Assembly: GCF_009377345.1 (NCBI RefSeq)
Contig: NZ_WBSL01000006.1
Span: 62,001-126,000, forward strand
Reading direction: 5' to 3'
DNA length: 64,000 nucleotides
Source of the DNA: Deinococcus terrestris
GTDB taxonomy: Bacteria > Deinococcota > Deinococci > Deinococcales > Deinococcaceae
Of this stretch, positions 34,940-48,775 are shown in pieces. The notes under the pieces were generated by a model, which saw nothing but the letters and a program-made list of their open reading frames with translations, had not been told where the DNA came from and made no database searches. Position 1 is the stretch's first letter. Each line of letters starts with the position of its first letter. A program made the position numbers and the translations under genes.

Positions 34940-35428
34940 ATGACCACTCCCGCCACGGACGGTATTCCTCCCTTCGAGTTCCGGCAGACGCTGGGGCGGT
35001 TCGCCAGCGGCGTGACCGTCATCACGGCGGCGGACGGGGAGGAGCGGCGGGGCATGACGGCGAGTGCGTTCGTGTCGGTGAGCCTGGCCCCGCCGCTGAT
35101 TCTGGTCAGCGTGGACCACCGCGCCCAGATGCACGCGCTGCTCTCGCGGCCCGAGGTGGGGCGCTTCGGCGTGAGCATCCTCTCGGCGGCGCAGCGCCCC
35201 CTCAGCGACCATTTCGCCGGACGCCCCGGCCCGGAGGAGGCGGTGCCGTGGTTTACCCACGAGGGCCTGCCCCTGATCGGCGGCAGCGTGGCGCAGCTCG
35301 TGTGCCGCAAGCAGGAGGTGATCGCGGCGGGGGACCACACCCTCTACCTGGGGCTGGTCGAGTACGCCCGCTACACCGACGACGACCCGCTGGTGTACTT
35401 CCGGGGCCAGTACCACGAGCTGGTCTGA
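34940..35428 (+). CDS. Flavin reductase-like FMN-binding protein
   Basis: 162 aa split-barrel protein. FRQTLGRFASGVTVITAADG and RRGMTASAFVSVSLAPPLIL are the FMN-binding signature of the HpaC/flavin:NAD(P)H oxidoreductase family, and HEGLPLIGGSVAQLVCRKQE the second half. It would supply reduced flavin to a monooxygenase or act as a general flavin reductase; no partner oxygenase is in the window. The leaderless ATG 34940 is preferred to a start 72 nt upstream. Confidence 0.9.
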   Translation: MTTPATDGIPPFEFRQTLGRFASGVTVITAADGEERRGMTASAFVSVSLAPPLILVSVDHRAQMHALLSRPEVGRFGVSILSAAQRPLSDHFAGRPGPEEAVPWFTHEGLPLIGGSVAQLVCRKQEVIAAGDHTLYLGLVEYARYTDDDPLVYFRGQYHELV

Positions 35429-35438
35429 GGAGCGCCCC

Positions 35439-35708
35439 GTGCCTCCCTATGCCCTGCAACTCGTGGTCGCCCTCGCCCTGGCGGGGCTGACCTTCTTCGT
35501 GTCGTATCCCTGGAGCATCGGGAGCGGACGCAGCGTGGACGCGCTGGACGCCTTCTTGCTGGTCTTCGCGCTGGTCAATCTGCGGCTCGCGTGGTCGGCC
35601 GCGAATACGGCGAACGGGGGCCGGGCGCCCGCGTGGTTCTTGGTGCTGGGGCTGGGAACGGCGGCCCTGATCGCCACTGGGATGATCGGGGCGCTCACTC
35701 CGCGCTGA
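35439..35708 (+). CDS. Small three-helix membrane protein
   Basis: 89 aa with three hydrophobic segments (about 5-22, 38-52, 65-83). GTG 35439 has GGAG 6 nt upstream and begins 10 nt after the flavin reductase stop, so the two form an operon. Not recognised; no motif stands out. Confidence 0.75.
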   Translation: MPPYALQLVVALALAGLTFFVSYPWSIGSGRSVDALDAFLLVFALVNLRLAWSAANTANGGRAPAWFLVLGLGTAALIATGMIGALTPR

Positions 35709-35803
35709 GATGGCTTCGGAACACCCCGGCATCCGGGCCAAGCGAGCAGCCGCACAACCGGAGGTCGGGCGCTGAAGGAAACAGGCGGTGCCCTCCCGAC
35801 GGT

Positions 35804-37639
35804 TCAGGAATCGGACGGAACCCGCAGGACGGGGTCGGCGGGCAGCGGCAGATCCTCCGGCCACTCGCCCGGCAGCGTGCCATCCAGCCCCCGCGCGGCC
35901 CGTTCCAGCGCGGCGTAGGCCCCGTTCCGTGCCCGCAGCACGTCGGGCGGGCCGTCCTCCACGACGCGGCCTCCCTCCAGCACGAGCACCCGGTCGGAGG
36001 TCCGCGCGAGGCTGAGGCGGTGGGTCACGATCAGGGCGGTGCGCCCCCGCATCAGCCGCCCCAGGGCCGCCACCACGACGGCCTCGCTCTCGGCGTCCAC
36101 CGCGCTGGTCGGTTCGTCCAGCAGCAGCACGGTGGGCCGCGCCAGCAGCGTCCGCGCGATGGCGAGGCGCTGGCGCTGACCTCCGCTGAGGCGCACCCCG
36201 CGCTCGCCCACCACCGTCGCCAGACCCTGCGGGAGCGCCCGCACGAACTCCAGCGCGTAGGCGGCCTCCAGCGCGGCCTCGACCTCCGTGTCGGTCGCGT
36301 CGGGGCGGGCGTAGCGCACGTTCTCCAGCACCGTGTCGTGAAAGAGGAAGGTGTCCTGCAGCATGGTGACCGCGTGGGTCCGCAGGCTCTCCAGCGTGAG
36401 GTCGCGCACGTCTATCCCGTCGAGCAGCACCCGGCCCTCCAGGGGGTCATGCCCACGCGGAACCAGCGAGAGCAGCGTGCTTTTGCCCGCGCCTGACGCT
36501 CCCAGCACCGCCACCCGCTGCCCCGCCGGTATGGTGAGCGTCACGTCCCGCAGCACTGGGCGGGCAGGGTCGTAGCCGAAGGTCACGCCCTCGAAGCGGA
36601 CTTCGCCCCGCGCGGGTTCGGGGAGGGGCCGCGCGTCCGGCTTCTGGGCCACCGTCACGGGCGCGTCCAGCACCTCGAAAACCCGCCGCCCGCTCGCCTC
36701 GGCGCGTTGCAGCAGGTCCCCGATATTCACGAGGTCGTCAATCGGGCCGTAGAAGTAGCGCCCATAGCCCCGGTAGGCCAGCAGCCCGCCCAGCGTGAAC
36801 TGCCCCGCCAGGATCAGCCACGCGCCACCGCCCAGCATCAAGACGTTCCCGAAGTTCGCCACGAAGCGGGCCAGCGGAAAGGCGCGGTTGCGCAGGGCGA
36901 CCGCCTTGACCTGTTCCGCGTACAGCTCGCCCGCGAGCGCGGCCACCCGCTGCTCCTCGGCCCGCTCCCGCGCGAAGCCCTGCACCACCCGCACGCCGCC
37001 CAGCCGGTCGGTGATGAGCGCGGTGAGGTCGCCCAGCCGGGTCCGCGCCGCGCGGTAGGCGGGCCGCACCGTGCGGGCGTAGCGCCGCAGCATCAGGGCG
37101 ACGGCGAGCATGGGCAGCGTGACGAGCACGCCGAGAAGCGGTTGCAACGCGATGAAGATGGCGACCACCCCGATCAGGCGCAGGGCATTCGCCAGCACCG
37201 CGTCCGTGCCGCGCACCAGCACGTCCTGAATCGCGTCCACGTCCCCGGTCACGCGGGCGATCAGGTCCCCGGTGCGCTGCGACTCGAAATAGCTCGCCGA
37301 CTGGCCCTGAAGCTTGCGGTACACGCTCAGGCGCAGGTCCAGCGTGAGCTGCTGCCCGGCCCGCTCCAGCAGCAGCCCGCGCCACGCCGAGAGCAGTTGT
37401 TGCAACCCGAACACGCCCACCAGCAGGGCGAGCTGTCCCCCGATGAAGGTCCAGTCCCGCGCCGGAATCCCCTGGTCCACCACCCGAATCCACACCAGCG
37501 GCGGGTACAGCTCGGCGGCCACGCTGCCCACGAGGAGCAGCAGTCCCCAGCCCACCGTGCGGCGGTAGGGCGTGAGCAGCCCGTAGAGGCGGCGGGTCAC
37601 GCCGGGGCCGAGCGTGGCGGGGTCGGGGGTGGAAGGCAC
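35804..37639 (-). CDS. ABC transporter, fused permease and ATPase (MsbA/MDR type)
   Basis: 611 aa half-transporter. Six membrane helices (about 30-310) with the exporter motif GDLIARVTGDVDAIQD, then an ATPase with Walker A LGASGAGKST, Q-loop, signature RLSGGQRQRLAIARTLL, Walker B TVLLLDEPTSAVD and switch His in IVTHRLS. It works as a homodimer exporting lipid, drug or peptide. GTG 37639 lies 7 nt after TACCCT (37647-37652), so an ATG 33 nt upstream is rejected. It diverges from the CobW-type gene. Confidence 0.93.
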   Translation of the reverse strand: MPSTPDPATLGPGVTRRLYGLLTPYRRTVGWGLLLLVGSVAAELYPPLVWIRVVDQGIPARDWTFIGGQLALLVGVFGLQQLLSAWRGLLLERAGQQLTLDLRLSVYRKLQGQSASYFESQRTGDLIARVTGDVDAIQDVLVRGTDAVLANALRLIGVVAIFIALQPLLGVLVTLPMLAVALMLRRYARTVRPAYRAARTRLGDLTALITDRLGGVRVVQGFARERAEEQRVAALAGELYAEQVKAVALRNRAFPLARFVANFGNVLMLGGGAWLILAGQFTLGGLLAYRGYGRYFYGPIDDLVNIGDLLQRAEASGRRVFEVLDAPVTVAQKPDARPLPEPARGEVRFEGVTFGYDPARPVLRDVTLTIPAGQRVAVLGASGAGKSTLLSLVPRGHDPLEGRVLLDGIDVRDLTLESLRTHAVTMLQDTFLFHDTVLENVRYARPDATDTEVEAALEAAYALEFVRALPQGLATVVGERGVRLSGGQRQRLAIARTLLARPTVLLLDEPTSAVDAESEAVVVAALGRLMRGRTALIVTHRLSLARTSDRVLVLEGGRVVEDGPPDVLRARNGAYAALERAARGLDGTLPGEWPEDLPLPADPVLRVPSDS

Positions 37640-37688
37640 GGGACAGAGGGTAGCGCGGTCCTCACGGCGCAAAGGGGCACCCCCGTCC

Positions 37689-37700
37689 TATCCTGCCCCC
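37689..37700 (+). promoter_or_regulatory. Leaderless -10 box of the G3E GTPase
   Basis: TATCCT (37689-37694) ends 6 nt before ATG 37701. Confidence 0.55.
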
Positions 37701-38651
37701 ATGACCCTGCCCGCCGCCCGCCCCGACGACCGCATTCCCGTCCTCGTGATCGGCGGCTTTCTGGGCGCGGGCAAGACGACGCTGGTGAATCACCTGATTC
37801 GCTCGCTCCCGCACCGCCTCGGCGTGATTGTCAACGAGTTCGGGGCAACGGGGGTGGACGGTGGCCTGATTGAGAGGTTGCAGGACGACGTGACCGAGCT
37901 GACCGCCGGGTGCCTGTGCTGCACGGGCCGCGACGATCTGCTGCGCTCGCTGGTGACCATCGGCATGCGGGAGCAGAAGCCCGACGCGGTGCTCGTCGAG
38001 CTGAGCGGGGTGGCCGACCCCACGCCCGTCCTGACCACCCTGCTGGAGCGGTCGGTGCGGGCGGCCTTCCGCGTCACCACCCTCGTCGCCGTGGTGGACG
38101 CCCGGCACGTCCTCCAGACCCTGCGCGAGCACCCCGAGGCGGCGCGGCAACTCGCCTACGCCAACGTGATCGTGCTGAACAAGACCGACCTCGCGGACCC
38201 GGTGCGCCTCGACCACGCGGAGGAGGTGCTGCGCGGGGTCAATCCCCTCGCCCGCGTGGTGCGGGTGGAGCGGGGGCAACTCGACGCCGACGCTCTGCTC
38301 GCCCGCGACGACTTCGACCCCCGCACCCTGGAGGGGGCCGCGCCCGTGGCCCACACGCCGGGCCTGACCTCCTTCACCCTGCGCTCGGACGCGCCGCTGG
38401 ACCCCTACCGCTGGCAACGCTTCATGACCGACCTCATCCTCTCGCGCCCCGCCGAGGTGCTGCGGGTCAAGGGCACCCTCTCGCTGCTGGGGTACCCCCA
38501 CCCGGTGCTGTTTCAGGCGGTGCGTGACCTGTTCACCGCTGACGCCTGGGAGGGCGAGCCGGGAGCGTCCGAACTCGTCTTTATCGGGCGGGGGCTGGAC
38601 CGGGCGGAGTATGAGGCGGCGTTTGCCGGGTGCGTGGCGGAGCGGGCATAA
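37701..38651 (+). CDS. CobW/COG0523-family G3E GTPase metallochaperone
   Basis: 316 aa. Walker A GFLGAGKTT, the metal-binding CxCC motif in GCLCCTGRDD, Walker B-like VLVELSGVADP and base motif NKTDLADP; the C-terminal half carries the CobW C-domain (FTLRSDAPLDPYRWQRFM). These GTPases insert or deliver Zn, Co or Fe. No His-rich loop and no zinc transporter gene is adjacent, so the metal is open. Confidence 0.92.
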   Translation: MTLPAARPDDRIPVLVIGGFLGAGKTTLVNHLIRSLPHRLGVIVNEFGATGVDGGLIERLQDDVTELTAGCLCCTGRDDLLRSLVTIGMREQKPDAVLVELSGVADPTPVLTTLLERSVRAAFRVTTLVAVVDARHVLQTLREHPEAARQLAYANVIVLNKTDLADPVRLDHAEEVLRGVNPLARVVRVERGQLDADALLARDDFDPRTLEGAAPVAHTPGLTSFTLRSDAPLDPYRWQRFMTDLILSRPAEVLRVKGTLSLLGYPHPVLFQAVRDLFTADAWEGEPGASELVFIGRGLDRAEYEAAFAGCVAERA

Positions 38652-38685
38652 GCGGCCCGTCACCGCGCCCGCCTAGCCTGGGACC

Positions 38686-39402
38686 ATGCTCGCCAGCCTC
38701 TTGACCCTGACTGCCCTGAGTCTCCCTGCCTGGGACGCGCCGACCTGGGGAGCGCCCGTGAAGTCCGACACCCGTCCCGCGAATGCCCATGAGGCCCGCG
38801 TGTTTCTCACGGCCTATTGCCAGGGCCGCCCGGACTGCCAGGTCGAATTCCTGCCCATCGGAGAAAACGGCACGAAGATTCCGGCCGCGAACCGCCGCAT
38901 TCCCGTCAACGTCGCTTACGGCAGTTTCACCCGTCCCGGCACCCAGGAAGTGCTGATGACCCTCTGCTACGCCCAGAGTGACGCCTGCGACGGCACCACC
39001 CTGCTGCGGCGCGAGGGCGGGCGCTGGAAGGCCGTTCACCACACGGAGGGCGTTTCCCCCAGCGAGTGCCTGAAGTTCCGCCGTTTCGACGGTCGGGGTC
39101 AGCTTGCCTGCCGGAGCAACGGCATGGTGATGTACGGTTCGACGCTGCGGTTGATCAGCGCCGACGGGAAGCGCGCCGTGCAGAAAGACCTACTGCCGGA
39201 CGGCCTGGGCAACTGCGAGGCGCGGCCCATGCCTGTGACCCGCCTGGGCGACTGGCGCAAGCAGGACGTGAACGGCGACGGCCGCCCCGACCTCGTGGTG
39301 GACGTGTACCGCTACAGGCTGCACTTCGGAAAGCCCGGCTGCCTCCCCGGCGAGCCGGTCCGCGTGGACGGCGAGCGCGTGGTGCGCCGCTTCGCCATGT
39401 AG
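38686..39402 (+). CDS. Secreted hypothetical protein with FG-GAP-like motif
   Basis: 238 aa. A short hydrophobic signal (MLASLLTLTALSLPAW) leads a mature protein with eight cysteines, several in pairs suited to disulphides (YCQGRPDCQ, LCYAQSDAC). DVNGDGRPDLVVDV near 205 is a calcium-binding FG-GAP/VCBS-like loop. Function unknown. ATG 38686 lies 6 nt after TAGCCT (38674-38679). Confidence 0.75.
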   Translation: MLASLLTLTALSLPAWDAPTWGAPVKSDTRPANAHEARVFLTAYCQGRPDCQVEFLPIGENGTKIPAANRRIPVNVAYGSFTRPGTQEVLMTLCYAQSDACDGTTLLRREGGRWKAVHHTEGVSPSECLKFRRFDGRGQLACRSNGMVMYGSTLRLISADGKRAVQKDLLPDGLGNCEARPMPVTRLGDWRKQDVNGDGRPDLVVDVYRYRLHFGKPGCLPGEPVRVDGERVVRRFAM

Positions 39403-39417
39403 CCCTATCCTCGCCCC

Positions 39418-39882
39418 ATGACCCTGCACCCGGACCTTCAGATGCCCACCCCTGGCGAACTGGACACGCTGACCCCCGAGGACCTGGCCGCCCGCATGAA
39501 TGGCCTGTCGGGGACCCTGGGCGAACGGCTGGGCATCCAGCTTCTGACCGCCGCCCGCGAGCGCCTGACCGCCCGGATGCCGGTGGAGGGCAACCGCCAG
39601 CCCGCCGGACGGCTGCACGGCGGGGCCAGCCTCGCGCTCGCGGAGGAACTCGCCAGCGTGGGCACCTGGCTGAATCTGGACGTGCGGCGGCAAGTCGGGG
39701 TCGGCGTGGATGTGAGCGGCACCCATGTGCGCGGCGTCTCGGAGGGCTTTGTCACCGCCGAGGCCACCCTCGCCTACCGGGGCCGCACGGTGATGGTCTG
39801 GACCGTGGAGGTGCGCGACGAGCGGGGCCGGACCACCACGCTGGCGCGGTGCACCTGCAACGTGGTGACCCACGGAGGCTAA
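39418..39882 (+). CDS. PaaI/MenI-like hotdog acyl-CoA thioesterase
   Basis: 154 aa. GNRQPAGRLHGGASLALAEE is the active-site signature of hotdog thioesterases acting on aromatic acyl-CoAs, with the expected Glu on the helix. It could hydrolyse dihydroxynaphthoyl-CoA in menaquinone synthesis or act more broadly. TATCCT (39406-39411) precedes ATG by 6 nt, so it has its own promoter, only 15 nt after the previous gene. Confidence 0.88.
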   Translation: MTLHPDLQMPTPGELDTLTPEDLAARMNGLSGTLGERLGIQLLTAARERLTARMPVEGNRQPAGRLHGGASLALAEELASVGTWLNLDVRRQVGVGVDVSGTHVRGVSEGFVTAEATLAYRGRTVMVWTVEVRDERGRTTTLARCTCNVVTHGG

Positions 39883-39890
39883 AGGGAGAG

Positions 39891-39920
39891 GGCCAGCCCC
39901 GGCGTTTGCCTGAGCTGGCC
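39891..39920. terminator. Bidirectional hairpin between convergent genes
   Basis: GGCCAGC (39891-39897) pairs with GCTGGCC (39914-39920) around 16 nt, between the thioesterase stop and the csaB stop. Confidence 0.55.
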
Positions 39921-39935
39921 CCCGGTCCTCGGCCC

Positions 39936-40907
39936 TCAGCCGCCCAGCGCCCACCTGAAGCTGTCCCGCGCCCGCCCTTTCATCTCAGCCACTGCATCCC
40001 AGTCGGGAGCCGTGCGGGCGAGGGCCTGAGCGGTCAGCGCCTCCGCGTCGGGCGTGACGGGGTGGGCAGGTGCGCCCGCGTCCGCGCAGAAGCCCGCGAC
40101 TTTGGGGTCGTAAGCCACGCCCGCAAAAGGGACCCCGGCGGCAGCGGCCAGGATGACCGCGTGCAGCCGCACCCCGACCACGAACCCGGCCCCCGCGATG
40201 GCGTCCAGCGCTTCTTGCGGGTCGCGGGTGCTCAGGACCTGATCGGCACCGAGGGCCTGCGCCGCCGCGTCATCGTGGCCCGGCATGAAGCTCAGGGCGG
40301 TGACCCGGCGACCTTCGGCCCGCAGCCGCCGCACCACCTCGGCCAGCGCCGGGGCTGCTGCCGTCACATCCCCGCGTGGGGCGACGATCACGTGGGCGGG
40401 GTCGGGCGTCAGGCCCGGCGTGGGCGTGAGCAGCAGTGCCGGGTCCCCGCCCAGCCGTCCCTCTAGCCCCAGCCCGCGCAGCGTCTCCAGGCTGCCCCGG
40501 TCGCGCACGATCAGGGGCACCCCTTTCAGGGCCGAGGCCACCTTGCGCCCCCCCTCCTCGCTGAGTGGGCCGACGCTCTGGTTGAAGACGACCACGCGCT
40601 TGCCCAGCGCCCGTGCCAGCCGGATCACGCCTAGGTAATAGGTCAGCGTGCGCCCACTCGTCCTGTCTTGCAGCAGGCCGCCGCCGCCCGAGAGCAGCAC
40701 CTGGGAGCGGGCCAGCGCCCCGACGAGGCCCAGCGGCTGCATCCGGGGCGCACTCTCGCTCCCGTAAGTCCGCGCCGTTTCGCTGGGCGTGTTCGACAGC
40801 AGCAGCGGCGTGTGCCCGGCGGTCTTCAGCTCCCGCGTGATCGCCAGGGCGATGGCCTCGTCCCCGGTGTTCCCGAACCCGTAATACCCGCTGACGGCGA
40901 CCCTCAC
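39936..40907 (-). CDS. csaB: CsaB polysaccharide pyruvyltransferase
   Basis: 323 aa. VRVAVSGYYGFGNTGDEAI is the hallmark N-terminus; LLSGGGGLLQDRTSGRTLTY and VGVRLHAVILAAAAGVPF are the other conserved blocks. CsaB adds ketal pyruvate to secondary cell-wall polymer, the ligand of S-layer SLH domains, a wall-anchoring mode known in Deinococcus-Thermus. GTG 40907 overlaps the upstream stop by 4 nt (GTGA), pairing it with the DUF5693 membrane protein. Confidence 0.92.
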   Translation of the reverse strand: MRVAVSGYYGFGNTGDEAIALAITRELKTAGHTPLLLSNTPSETARTYGSESAPRMQPLGLVGALARSQVLLSGGGGLLQDRTSGRTLTYYLGVIRLARALGKRVVVFNQSVGPLSEEGGRKVASALKGVPLIVRDRGSLETLRGLGLEGRLGGDPALLLTPTPGLTPDPAHVIVAPRGDVTAAAPALAEVVRRLRAEGRRVTALSFMPGHDDAAAQALGADQVLSTRDPQEALDAIAGAGFVVGVRLHAVILAAAAGVPFAGVAYDPKVAGFCADAGAPAHPVTPDAEALTAQALARTAPDWDAVAEMKGRARDSFRWALGG

Positions 40908-42838
40908 GCCCGGCTCTCCCCGCTGGTTGCTGGCGCCTGGCGGCTGGCCCCTCTCGCGCCCCAGGTCTGCCACAGCCGCAGCAGGTACTTCACGACCGGA
41001 ATGGCGATCAATCCCAGCAGCAGCCCTGCGCCCAGGCCGATAAAGCAGCGGGCGGCGCTGATCAGCAGCGGCGTGTGGAAGTGCGAGAAGGTGTTCAGGA
41101 TGCTGGCCTGCCCCACCACGCCGCCCAGAATCAGCAGCGGGCTGAAGTACCCCGGCAACGCGCCACTCAGGCCCACGATGGCGAGCGGATGCCCGGCCAG
41201 TTCCTTGAAGCGGGGCCGCACGATGGAATCCTGAAGGCCCTGCCGCAACTGCGCCTCGGCGTCGCTCACGCCCACCGCGCTGACGTTGCCCCGGCGCAGG
41301 AACACCAGCGCGAAGACGGCCAGCCCCAGCCCCATCACGGCGATGTCGCCCAACCGGATAGGCGAGTTGTAAAGGTCCCGCGCGGTCTTCCTTAGGTCCT
41401 GCCGGGGCAGGAAGCTCAGGGCCACCAGCACCAGCGGCACCAGCAGGGTCAGGCCCACTCCCCGGAAGGGTTCCAGGCCCAGCACGCTCTCCCGGCTGGC
41501 TCCCAGCGCCGAGACGAACAACACGCCGACGAGTGACAGGCCCGTCGCCAGGAACCAGTCGGTCACCCGGCTGCGCCGCAGCACCAGTCCCAGCGCCGGA
41601 AAGGTCACGGCGGCGATCAGCGCCGCGCCCGCGAAGGGCTGGAACCCGTCCAGGCTGTTCAGCGCGAATGCCAGCAGGGTCACGCCCGCCATCACCAGCA
41701 GCCCCAGCCGGGGCAGCGGGAAGCTCAGCCCCAGCAGCAGGGCGGCGGCGAGCGGTCCCAGCAGGCTCAGCCAGCGCAGGGTGGCATTCGGTTCGTAGGG
41801 GCGCACCTCGGGCGTGCCCACCGTCAGGCCCGAGCGCTCCAGCAGCTCGGAGGTGCGGCGCAGCAGGGCCTCGGTCTCGTTCACGGTGGGGTAGGGCCGC
41901 AGGTACAGCAGGCGGTGGCCGCGCTCGCGGGCGGCGAGGTTGTACTTGCTGGCGACCTCCTCTGGGTTCAGGCGGTTTTGCCACGACGGGTTCATCGCAA
42001 AGGTCCGCACGCCTCCCCGGTCCTCAATCAGGGTGTCCAGGCCGCGCTGATCCGTGCCCTCCACCAGCGCGGGCAGGCGGCTCCCCATCGCCCGGTCAAT
42101 CTGTGCCAGCCGCTCGGGCGTCCGCGCCCCGATCACCTCGTCCCCGGTAAAGGCGACGAAGGGCACGTCCGGCCAGTCCGCGCCGGGGGCCTTGACCGCC
42201 ACGTCGTCGTAGGGGCGGTAGACGGTCACGAGGCCCTGCGCCTTCAGGTCCGCGATCAGCTTGCTGTTCGGCCCGGCGGGCAGGAAGCTGGGGTCGGTGG
42301 GCCACTCCAGCCACGTCTGCCCGGCAATCTGCACCTCCCGCGTGGGGATGGTGTAGCGCTCGGCCAATCCGTCCAGCGCTCCTGGCTTCAGCTCGCGCAT
42401 GTAGACCCACTGCGGGTTGACCCCCTCGCCGGGGTTCTCGGCCGCGAGGTCCGCACCCCGCTTCACGTACAGTTCGCCGCGCTGCTCGCGGTTACCGATC
42501 ACGTCCTCATAGACGGCGACCCCGTTGACGCCCAGCGCTTTGTAGCGGTCCAGCAGCGCCTGCGGGGTCAGACCCACCCGCTGCGCCTGCACCGCCAGCG
42601 CCGGGTAGTCCATGACCAGCGCGACCGTCTTCTCGTTCCGCTCGTAATTCACCCGATCCCAGGCCAGCCCCAGCGCCGGAATCAGCGAGAGCAGGATCAC
42701 CCCCAGCAGCGGAAGCGTCAGGCGGTGGCGGCTCGCGGGCGGCAGCGGCGTGGCCGGAGCCAGCGCTCCCCCCGGTGCAGGCGGCGGCGTGAGGTCGGAG
42801 CGGACAGGCGGCGGCGGGGTCGGGGCGGGGTCGGTCAC
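40904..42838 (-). CDS. DUF5693-family membrane protein
   Basis: 644 aa. A Pro-rich cytoplasmic head (1-38), one membrane helix, an external domain of about 300 residues (VMDYPALAVQAQRVGLTPQA, then LGVNGVAVYEDVIGNREQRG), and about eight C-terminal helices. This architecture and its coupling to csaB match the DUF5693 family, whose function is unknown but which is likely to act in export or modification of the pyruvylated wall polymer. GTG 42838 lies 6 nt after TAGGAT (42845-42850). Confidence 0.8.
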   Translation of the reverse strand: MTDPAPTPPPPVRSDLTPPPAPGGALAPATPLPPASRHRLTLPLLGVILLSLIPALGLAWDRVNYERNEKTVALVMDYPALAVQAQRVGLTPQALLDRYKALGVNGVAVYEDVIGNREQRGELYVKRGADLAAENPGEGVNPQWVYMRELKPGALDGLAERYTIPTREVQIAGQTWLEWPTDPSFLPAGPNSKLIADLKAQGLVTVYRPYDDVAVKAPGADWPDVPFVAFTGDEVIGARTPERLAQIDRAMGSRLPALVEGTDQRGLDTLIEDRGGVRTFAMNPSWQNRLNPEEVASKYNLAARERGHRLLYLRPYPTVNETEALLRRTSELLERSGLTVGTPEVRPYEPNATLRWLSLLGPLAAALLLGLSFPLPRLGLLVMAGVTLLAFALNSLDGFQPFAGAALIAAVTFPALGLVLRRSRVTDWFLATGLSLVGVLFVSALGASRESVLGLEPFRGVGLTLLVPLVLVALSFLPRQDLRKTARDLYNSPIRLGDIAVMGLGLAVFALVFLRRGNVSAVGVSDAEAQLRQGLQDSIVRPRFKELAGHPLAIVGLSGALPGYFSPLLILGGVVGQASILNTFSHFHTPLLISAARCFIGLGAGLLLGLIAIPVVKYLLRLWQTWGARGASRQAPATSGESRA

Positions 42839-42938
42839 AGGGTCATCCTAGGGGGCGCGGGTGAGGGGAGAGGCGGGTGGGCGGCTGGGGCAAGGGGAGG
42901 CCGGGCGTCAGCGTGCCCGCCGGGAGTGCGGGGCGTCG

Positions 42939-42956
42939 TCCGCCGAAAGGGGGAGG
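42939..42956. repeat. Short intergenic repeat, copy 2
   Basis: TCCGCCGAAAGGGGGAGG, identical to 25486-25503, in the 155-bp gap between the DUF5693 gene and udk. That gap also holds GC-rich inverted segments (GGAGGCCACGCCTCC, 42954-42968). Confidence 0.55.
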
Positions 42957-42993
42957 GGAGGCCACGCCTCCTGGCCTGCCCGCCCCATCTCCC

Positions 42994-46517
<3,524 letters not shown>

Positions 46518-46529
46518 AGTCGCCAGGAA

Positions 46530-46564
46530 CCAGTCGCCAGCGGGAACGCTCTGCTGGCGACTGG
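46530..46564. repeat. Perfect 11-bp inverted repeat
   Basis: CCAGTCGCCAG (46530-46540) and CTGGCGACTGG (46554-46564) around a 13-nt loop, 12 nt after the E2-like stop. AGTCGCCAG also occurs as a direct repeat at 46518-46526. No T-run. Confidence 0.6.
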
Positions 46565-46593
46565 CCGCTGGCTGCTTTCCTCTCCCAGCGGGC

Positions 46594-46599
46594 TACACT
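46594..46599 (+). promoter_or_regulatory. TACACT -10 box abutting a terminator
   Basis: TACACT ends 3 nt before a strong terminator hairpin, 81 nt upstream of purA. Its start point would fall inside the hairpin's first arm, which would disable the hairpin as a terminator for its own transcript. Confidence 0.4.
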
Positions 46600-46602
46600 G
46601 GG

Positions 46603-46631
46603 GCACGGTGCCACGCGCCGTGCTTTTTTTT
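46603..46631 (+). terminator. Rho-independent terminator
   Basis: GCACGG, a 9-nt loop, CCGTGC, then eight T (46624-46631): the best T-run in the window. It ends the E2-like gene's transcript and lies 49 nt before purA. Confidence 0.85.
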
Positions 46632-46680
46632 GGCCCCAGGCCAGGGAGGGGCAAGTCTGAGCGCGTGGCAGGAGGCTGCA

Positions 46681-47895
<1,215 letters not shown>

Positions 47896-47938
47896 GGGCT
47901 GGCCGCTTCTCCCACAGTCCCCCCCCGCCCGCCGGGCC

Positions 47939-47944
47939 TACACT
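47939..47944 (+). promoter_or_regulatory. -10 box of folE
   Basis: TACACT 53 nt before the folE start; a short leader with AAGGAG follows. Confidence 0.5.
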
Positions 47945-47997
47945 CGGCGCATTCACTCGCGGCGCCTGCGCGGCGCGGAAGAAGGAGCGATCCCACC

Positions 47998-48609
<612 letters not shown>

Positions 48610-48775
48610 CCCCCCCCAGAGAGGGGCAGTCTAAAAAGAGGAAAAAGCCACGTTGTGGAGCAGAAAACCTGGCATTGGGGCGAGCGCTGCGGCAGAATGG
48701 GGGGGCACGCGGGGCGGCGGGAGAACAGCTTCTGCCGCTCCTCCCTTTTCCTGACGGTCCGGTGGCCCCCTTGAC

